A stretch of 9,753 nucleotides of DNA from Thiomonas sp. (GTDB lineage Bacteria; Pseudomonadota; Gammaproteobacteria; Burkholderiales; Burkholderiaceae_C), in contig DAIDHU010000247.1 in NCBI GenBank assembly GCA_027451915.1, positions 1-9,753 of the forward strand, given 5' to 3'. Position 1 is the stretch's first letter. Each line of letters begins with the position of its first letter. Position numbers and translations under genes: made by a program. This document shows, piece after piece, positions 1 to 5,160 of the stretch. The notes beneath the pieces are model-generated. The model searched no databases. It saw only the letters and a program-made list of their open reading frames with translations, and was not told the origin of the DNA.

Positions 1-3000
1 GGGTCCGAGGCTTCGGAGCGCGCCTGGTGCGCCAGCCAATCCCACCAGGCGCCGCCGCCCGCATCGCCCGTGGCCAGCAGCCTGGCATACCAGTCGGCGA
101 GCTCGCTGCCCGCAAGCTCCCGCTCGCCCAGGAAGCGCTGCACCGAAACCTCGCTGCGAAGCATGCGCTCCGGCGGCCTCAGGGGTTGCCGCAGGTTCGC
201 GCAGCGCGCGAGCAGCCCCAGGTAGGTCGTGACTTCGCCGGGCCGCGCGCCGGGCTTGTAATCGCGCACCCATTCCGGAAACATCGAGGCCGGCATGGGC
301 CGCGCGATGCCGTAGCCCTGGGCGTAGCGCGCGCCGCACTCCAGCGCGGCCTCGATCACGCCGCGGTCCTCGACTCCCTCGACCACCAGGGCCCGCCCCA
401 GTTCCGCGGCCAGGCGCACGATGGAGCGCATCAGGCCCAGGGTCTGCAGAGGGTCCTTGCGCATGTTCAGGCAGATGCCCTGGTCCAACTTGATCACGTC
501 GAAGGGCAACTGCGCCAGGCGCTGCAGGCTGCTGTAGCCGGCGCCCAGGTCATCCATGGCCAGGTGCACGCCCAGGGCCTTGAGCCGGTGCAGCGCCGAG
601 CTCTGGGCCTGGAACTCGATCTCCTGGGATTCCAGCAGTTCCAGGGTCAGGCGCTGCGGCTCGATGCCATGGCGCGACAGCGTGGACTCGACCCACCCGG
701 GACAATGGCGATCCAGCAGGCAGGAAGGGGGCAGGTTGATGGCCGCCTCGACCCGCAGGCCGCGCGCATCCCATTCGCGCAATTGCCCGCATACCTGCTC
801 CAGGCCGGCGCGGAACAGTCCGTCGAGCTCGGCCTCGCCCATCACGGGCAGGAACATTCCCGGCGGGACCAGGCGCCCGTCGGCCAGTTGCAGGCGTGCC
901 AGGGCCTCCACCTTCACGCATTCGCCGGTGTACAGGTCGACCACCGGCTGCAGGTGCATGCGCAGCCCGCCGTCGAACAGGCGCTCGCGGTAGGTCTGGG
1001 CCTGGTTGCGCGACACCATCAGGGCCGCCGAGGGCGCGCGCGCCCCCCGCCAGGCATGGCTGGCGCGGGATTGCAGGCCGCGGATGAACTCGCGCATCCA
1101 GGGGGATTCGAATTGCGCGGGGTGGCGCCCCAGCAGCAGGATCACCATGGCGCAGTGCCCGGGGTTCGGAGCCACCGGAATGGCCGCCGCGCTGCGCGCG
1201 CCCACCGCCCGCGCCACCGCGTGCCAGCGAGCCAGCCGTTGGTCGCGCTGCATGTCGGGGGCCGTGTGCACCTGGTGCGTCTGCCAGGCCGGAAGCACCA
1301 GGCCCTGGCCCTTCCCCTTGCCGCGCCGCAGCGGCAACACCATGTTGCCCGCGCGGGCCAGGGCGATCAAGGCATCCGCGGCGGGGCCGGTCGAGGCCTC
1401 CACTTCGAACAACTCCTGCGCATTGGGGCGCAGCACCGAGCACGCGACCATGCCCGGCAGCGTGCCCAGCGGCTCGATCAGGGCGTGCAGCACATCGCGC
1501 CACGGCGTGCCCTGCTCGGGGGAGCGGCGCAGCGTGAGGGAGCCGAAGTAGGTGCCCTGGGTGCGCGCGGCCGCCCGCAGCTGAGCCTGCAAGTCGTCCT
1601 GCAGGCGCTCCTCCAGCAGGCGCAACAGCCGGTAGCGGGTGCGCGAGCTCAGGCGCGCGGCCAGCGCGCATTCCATGGCCAGGCGCCGCAGCAGGGCCAT
1701 CGGCGGGATGAGCTCCGCCGCCTCGATCCCGACCAGGGCCTGCAGCTGGCCCAGCGGCTCCGAACGCTGCTGCACGCGCTGCGCCGTCAGCCCCTGCGAG
1801 ACGAGAAACTCGAGATGCTGGGCGTACAGGCGCGCCAGCCGGGCAAGCTCGTCGCCATGCAGGCAGCGCAGCAAGGCCGCGCACGGGCCATCGCCACCGG
1901 AGTCGTCGGCCAGGGAGCGCTGCAGCTGTGCCACGAAACGCGAGACCGCCTCGAGCAGGATGCCGCCATGCGCGCGCAGCAGGGTGTCGGCATCGGCTCC
2001 GTAGGCGGGGTACTCCCGCGGCCCCACCTGCTCCTCGTCCTCCTCGCGCACGCTGAGCTGCCACCAGCTGGGGCGGTCGAGCTTGCGGGCCTTGAGCTGG
2101 TACAGCGCGGCGTCGGCCCGGCGCAGCAGCGCGTCCGCGTCCGTGCCGTCCTGCGGAAAGGCGGCCAGCCCGAGGCTCATGCCGACCCTGGCTGGCGGCT
2201 GCGCGCCCAGCTCGAAGGGCTTGTCCACCGCCCGGTGCAGGCGCGTGAGCATGGCTTCGAGCTGCGCGTCCAGGGCGTGCTCGTCCAGGTCCTCCAGCAC
2301 CACGACGAACTCGTCGCCGCCCAGGCGGGCCAGCATGTCGGCATCGCGCATCAGCCCGCTCAGGCGCCGCGCGAAGCCGCGCAGCAGTTCGTCGCCGGCC
2401 TCATGGCCCAGGGTGTCGTTGATCGACTTGAAGTCGTCCAGGTCGATGAGGCCGACCGCCACCACCTTGCCGGCTCGGCGCGCGCGCGCCAGGGCCCTGG
2501 GCAGGTGCTGCTCCAGCGCGCGGCGGTTGGGAAGCTGGCTGAGCGGGTCGTGCAGCGCCTCATGGCGCAGCTCGCGCTGCAGCCGCTCCCGCTCGGTCAC
2601 GTCGACGAAAGTCCAGACCATCGTGCCGGGCAATCCCTTGCGCACCATGCCGGCGGAGGCATCGCACAACAGCTCGCCGCCGTCGCGTCGGCGCAGGCGC
2701 ACGTCCATCGCCCGCACCTGACCATGCCTGGCCAGCTCGCCGTGCAGCCCGCTCACGCGCGCGTACTCGGCATCGTCGGGGTAGAGCATGCGCGCGGGCC
2801 TGCCCTCGAGCTCCTCGGGATTGTCATAGCCCAGCATCTCGGCGAATCGCCGGTTCAGGCTCACGATGCGCCGCTCGCGCTTGATCAGGATGCCGGCCAG
2901 GGTATGGTCCAGCAGGGTGCCCTGCAACTCGAGCAATTCCTGCTCGCGCTGCCGCGCGTCGATCCAGTCCAGCCCCTGCGACAGGTTCAGCGCCAGCTCC

Positions 3001-4025
3001 ACCAGGATCTCCCGCGCCTCGGCGTCCAGCGCGTCCGTCTGGTCCAGGTGCGCGCTCAGCGTGGCCCAGACCTCGCCCCCTCGACGCACCGGCACGGTGG
3101 CCTTCGAGCGCACGCCGAAACGCAGCACGCGCTCGCGCCAGGGCGCGAGTTCGGGGGCTTCGGCCACGCCGGCCGCGAAATAGGGCTGCCCGGTTCTCCA
3201 CACCCGGGAGATCGGGCCGTCGCCCAGCGGGTGCCCGGCATCCGCCCACATCTCCAGCCCGTCCAGGTAGGCCGCGTCGCCCGCGCTGGCGACGAATTCG
3301 AAGCGCCCGCTGGCGTCGGGGCGAGACACGAAGGCCAGGCGGATGTCGCCGTGCTGCACGGCCGTGTCGCAGATGGCCTGCAGCATCGGCTGCTCCTCCT
3401 CGGCCGTGGCGATGATCTGGCTGGCCCGCGCATGCATGGCGTTGAAGGCCGCGCGACGTTCGAGCTTGGCACGGGCCGCCAGCAACTGGCGCATGGCCCG
3501 GCCCGCCTCCAGCGCCGCCACCACCTGGCGCCCCAGGCGCAGCAGGGTGTCGCGCTGGGCCTCGTCGAGCCGGTGCGGCTGGTAGGCGACCACCGCCAGC
3601 GCGCCCACGTTGAGCCCGTTGGCCAGACGCAGCGGCACCCCGGCATAGAACCGCGCGGTGCGCCCGCCGGGCAGCGCGATGGCCTCGGGGTGCACTCCGG
3701 CCTCGAGCGTGTCCTCGATATGCAGCAGGGCATCCTGGGCGACCACGCGCGCGCACAGCGAGCCCGTGCGGGGAACCTGGGACAGCGGCAGGCCATGCGA
3801 ACTCTTGAACCACAGGCGATCGCTGTCGACCAGGGAGATCACGGCGGCAGGGGTGTCGCAGCACCGCGCCGCCAGCGCGGTCAGGTCGTCGAACACCGCC
3901 TCGCGGGGCGTGTCCAGCACCCCGAGACGGCGCAGGGCGGCCAGGCGCTGCGCCTCCGCCTGCGCATGCCCGCCAGGGAACTGCGCGGTCCATCGGGAAT
4001 CCGCGGCTTGGGTCGGCGAGTTCAT
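1..4025 (-). CDS. Multi-sensor GGDEF-EAL cyclic-di-GMP turnover protein (3' end cut by window edge)
   Basis: Predicted cytoplasmic protein that both makes c-di-GMP (GGDEF) and hydrolyses it (EAL); no membrane segment or signal peptide is visible. The frame is open from ATG 4025 to base 1 (1341 complete codons). Approximate order: GAF 24-170; second GAF 190-345; PAS 363-475, ending in a DVTERE linker; GGDEF 488-648 with DLDDFKSINDTLGH, inhibitory-site RDAD and GGDEF at 569-573; globin-like helical domain 678-818; third GAF 820-975; EAL about 1018-1256; then a C-terminal extension of unknown function. EAL residues expected for catalysis are present: E1040 in VEALAR, N in INLPPS, E in LELLES, D1158-D1159 in DDLGAGYSSL, K in IKLDQ, E in VEGVED and Q in QGYGI. 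By sequence both domains look competent; the net activity cannot be predicted. I chose ATG 4025 because GAF1 begins soon after it, but no Shine-Dalgarno directly precedes it, so the start is uncertain. Domain limits are by eye. Confidence 0.93.
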   Translation of the reverse strand, partial: MNSPTQAADSRWTAQFPGGHAQAEAQRLAALRRLGVLDTPREAVFDDLTALAARCCDTPAAVISLVDSDRLWFKSSHGLPLSQVPRTGSLCARVVAQDALLHIEDTLEAGVHPEAIALPGGRTARFYAGVPLRLANGLNVGALAVVAYQPHRLDEAQRDTLLRLGRQVVAALEAGRAMRQLLAARAKLERRAAFNAMHARASQIIATAEEEQPMLQAICDTAVQHGDIRLAFVSRPDASGRFEFVASAGDAAYLDGLEMWADAGHPLGDGPISRVWRTGQPYFAAGVAEAPELAPWRERVLRFGVRSKATVPVRRGGEVWATLSAHLDQTDALDAEAREILVELALNLSQGLDWIDARQREQELLELQGTLLDHTLAGILIKRERRIVSLNRRFAEMLGYDNPEELEGRPARMLYPDDAEYARVSGLHGELARHGQVRAMDVRLRRRDGGELLCDASAGMVRKGLPGTMVWTFVDVTERERLQRELRHEALHDPLSQLPNRRALEQHLPRALARARRAGKVVAVGLIDLDDFKSINDTLGHEAGDELLRGFARRLSGLMRDADMLARLGGDEFVVVLEDLDEHALDAQLEAMLTRLHRAVDKPFELGAQPPARVGMSLGLAAFPQDGTDADALLRRADAALYQLKARKLDRPSWWQLSVREEDEEQVGPREYPAYGADADTLLRAHGGILLEAVSRFVAQLQRSLADDSGGDGPCAALLRCLHGDELARLARLYAQHLEFLVSQGLTAQRVQQRSEPLGQLQALVGIEAAELIPPMALLRRLAMECALAARLSSRTRYRLLRLLEERLQDDLQAQLRAAARTQGTYFGSLTLRRSPEQGTPWRDVLHALIEPLGTLPGMVACSVLRPNAQELFEVEASTGPAADALIALARAGNMVLPLRRGKGKGQGLVLPAWQTHQVHTAPDMQRDQRLARWHAVARAVGARSAAAIPVAPNPGHCAMVILLLGRHPAQFESPWMREFIRGLQSRASHAWRGARAPSAALMVSRNQAQTYRERLFDGGLRMHLQPVVDLYTGECVKVEALARLQLADGRLVPPGMFLPVMGEAELDGLFRAGLEQVCGQLREWDARGLRVEAAINLPPSCLLDRHCPGWVESTLSRHGIEPQRLTLELLESQEIEFQAQSSALHRLKALGVHLAMDDLGAGYSSLQRLAQLPFDVIKLDQGICLNMRKDPLQTLGLMRSIVRLAAELGRALVVEGVEDRGVIEAALECGARYAQGYGIARPMPASMFPEWVRDYKPGARPGEVTTYLGLLARCANLRQPLRPPERMLRSEVSVQRFLGERELAGSELADWYARLLATGDAGGGAWWDWLAHQARSEASD

Positions 4026-4060
4026 GGAGGAGGGCCTGGAGCAAATACCGTGCAACTCAC
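4022..4060 (-). other. Possible 12-codon leader reading frame overlapping the GGDEF-EAL start
   Basis: A GTG at 4060 opens a 12-codon frame ending in Pro-Gly-Pro-Pro-Pro. Its TGA overlaps the ATG of the GGDEF-EAL gene as ATGA, the arrangement typical of translational coupling. A still shorter frame (ATG at 4065, Met-Pro-stop) precedes it. The Shine-Dalgarno at 4079-4086 is 18 bases from this GTG, longer than usual. Three terminal prolines before a stop are a known slow context for ribosomes, so coupling or EF-P sensitivity is conceivable. It may equally be chance; a frame this short cannot be validated by composition. Confidence 0.2.
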
Positions 4061-4078
4061 GGCATATGGCGGAATTGT

Positions 4079-4086
4079 CCTCCTTT
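4079..4086 (-). promoter_or_regulatory. Strong Shine-Dalgarno (AAAGGAGG) not aligned with the main start
   Basis: On the minus strand this reads AAAGGAGG, near-perfect complementarity to the 16S rRNA tail and the best such site near this gene. It lies 53 bases before the GGDEF-EAL ATG at 4025, too far to serve it directly. The nearest ATG downstream is at 4065 (13-base spacer) and opens a frame of only Met-Pro-stop. The site suggests translation of a short leader, an unrecognised non-standard start, or a sequence difference nearby. Confidence 0.5.
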
Positions 4087-4102
4087 GAATCGGTTAGTGA
4101 CA

Positions 4103-4116
4103 GTGAAAAATATCAC
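4103..4116. promoter_or_regulatory. CRP-type palindrome GTGA-N6-TCAC
   Basis: The 14 bases read GTGA, six A/T bases, TCAC, an exact match to the core of the CRP-family operator (consensus TGTGA-N6-TCACA). The outer bases are not conserved: A rather than T on the left, G rather than A on the right. Its centre lies about 84 bases upstream of the GGDEF-EAL ATG, in the AT-rich part of the gap, a position compatible with an activator site if transcription starts downstream of it. Some CRP/FNR-family regulators in proteobacteria (Xanthomonas Clp, Burkholderia Bcam1349) respond to c-di-GMP, which would make feedback possible; that link is inference. Confidence 0.35.
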
Positions 4117-4227
4117 GGAAACCGCATGTTCCTGCCCGCGATTTCAGTAGCTCCTGCAGGGCGGGAACTTGCCCGACAGGACGATGTTGACGCGGTCCCC
4201 CTAGGGATCGGCTGCGCGGCGCCGGAC

Positions 4228-5142
4228 TCAGGCGCTCGCCGCCGCCACGTGCACGGCGACATGCAGCACGTGCCGGCCGCCGCCCCGGATGACTCCGCGC
4301 AGCGGCGACACGTCGGCGAAGTCGCGCCCCGTGGCCACGCGTACGTAATCCGCCGCCGGGCGGCGGTCGTTGGTCGGATCGAATTCCACCCAGCCGTTCG
4401 ACGGGCACCACACCGACACCCAGGCATGCGAGGCATCGGCGCCCACCAGCGCCTGCTCACCCGGCCGGGGATGCGAGCGCAGATAGCCGCTCACGTAGCG
4501 CGCGGCCAGGCCCAGGCTGCGCAGCGCCGACAGCATGACATGCGCGTAATCCTGGCAGACCCCGTGCCGCAGCTCCAGCGCCTGCGGCGCGCGCGTATGA
4601 ACCTCGGTGCTTTCGGGGTCGTAGGTGAACGTTGCGTGGATGCGGCGCATGAGGTCGTGCGCCGCATCGAGCAGCGGGCGGCCCGGCGGGAAGCTGGGCG
4701 CGGCGAAGACGGCCGCCTCATCGAACACCGGCGAGAAGTCGCTGCCGAAGCTGAAGTCCGCGGCAGGCAGGTTGGGACGGCCGGCCCGGTAGCGCAGCAT
4801 CGCGCGCACCTGCTCCCAGGCGGGGCTTGCGGCCCAGTCGGGCTGCGCCGGCGCCCGCACGCGCACCAGGCTGAGCGCGCGCACGCTCAGGGTGTCGTGG
4901 GACGCGTAATGCGCGAAAAACAGGCGCTCGTTGCCGTGGACGTCGACGTCGGTCGAGAGGTGCTGCGGGCGAGGCTGGATCTCGCATTCGTACTGCTCGC
5001 ACTCCTGCAGCCCGGGCAGGCTCAGCGGGCGCAGCTGGGCCAGGTGGTGGGCGAGCTCCACCGGGGCCTCGTATTCGTAGCGTGTCTCGTGCTGCACGCG
5101 GTACAGCACACCGGCGGCATCGGCGGATCCGGAGGGGAGCAT
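4228..5142 (-). CDS. Bacterial transglutaminase-like cysteine protein
   Basis: A 304-residue protein of the bacterial transglutaminase-like family, whose members have a papain-like thiol fold and may act as peptidases, amidases or acyl transferases; the real substrate is unknown. The N-terminal beta-rich domain (about 12-95, beginning YRVQHETRYEYEAPV) matches the Bact_transglu_N type, and the catalytic core spans roughly 160-260. The triad is visible: Cys196 in HGVCQDYAH, His239 in DASHAWVSVW and Asp255 in WVEFDPTND. The length is normal for the family. No signal peptide or membrane segment is seen, so it is probably cytoplasmic. The gene starts 18 bases after the ATP-grasp/alpha-E stop, with GGAAGGA 11 bases before the ATG, and is the last gene of the three-gene cluster. 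Its neighbours suggest it cuts or transfers an amide product made by the ligase-type enzymes. Confidence 0.93.
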   Translation of the reverse strand: MLPSGSADAAGVLYRVQHETRYEYEAPVELAHHLAQLRPLSLPGLQECEQYECEIQPRPQHLSTDVDVHGNERLFFAHYASHDTLSVRALSLVRVRAPAQPDWAASPAWEQVRAMLRYRAGRPNLPAADFSFGSDFSPVFDEAAVFAAPSFPPGRPLLDAAHDLMRRIHATFTYDPESTEVHTRAPQALELRHGVCQDYAHVMLSALRSLGLAARYVSGYLRSHPRPGEQALVGADASHAWVSVWCPSNGWVEFDPTNDRRPAADYVRVATGRDFADVSPLRGVIRGGGRHVLHVAVHVAAASA

Positions 5143-5153
5143 GAGGGCGGGGA

Positions 5154-5160
5154 TCCTTCC
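5154..5160 (-). promoter_or_regulatory. Ribosome binding site of the transglutaminase gene
   Basis: On the minus strand GGAAGGA begins directly after the TAG stop of the upstream gene and ends 11 bases before ATG 5142. It supports this start over the next in-frame candidate, a GTG at codon 12 without an obvious site. The close packing implies both genes share one transcript. Confidence 0.55.

Larger units (their letters stand above)
4026..4227 (-). promoter_or_regulatory. Intergenic leader upstream of the GGDEF-EAL gene
   Basis: This 202-base gap separates the transglutaminase stop from the GGDEF-EAL start and is the only sizeable non-coding stretch in the window. The half nearest the GGDEF-EAL gene (about 4068-4130) is clearly richer in A and T than its surroundings, which fits a promoter region. 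I could not find a convincing -35/-10 pair. There is no hairpin followed by a T-run after the transglutaminase gene, so read-through from the upstream cluster remains possible. Independent transcription of the GGDEF-EAL gene is an inference from the gap length, the base composition and the palindrome at 4103-4116. Confidence 0.4.

Noticed and set aside
550..2064. Minus-strand frame of 504 codons inside the EAL region
   Set aside because: It is in a different frame from the intact EAL domain, with low-complexity Ala/Arg/Gly/Pro composition and no motifs.
2824..4044. Minus-strand frame starting TTG at 4044 with 406 codons
   Set aside because: It is out of frame with the GAF/PAS motifs, and its Arg/Ala/Gly/Pro-rich product matches nothing. 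It is a shadow of the GGDEF-EAL gene.
27..4088. Plus-strand open frame of more than 1,350 codons opposite the GGDEF-EAL gene
   Set aside because: Its product is His/Gln/Arg/Ala-rich with no recognisable domain. It is the mirror of a high-GC coding strand in which antisense stops are rare, whereas the minus strand encodes clear GAF, PAS, GGDEF and EAL motifs.
4150..4215. Possible terminator hairpins after the transglutaminase gene (CCCTAGGG and CCTGCAGG palindromes, CCCGC/GCGGG pair)
   Set aside because: The stems are 4-5 base pairs or simple 8-base palindromes with no following T-run, too weak to call a terminator.
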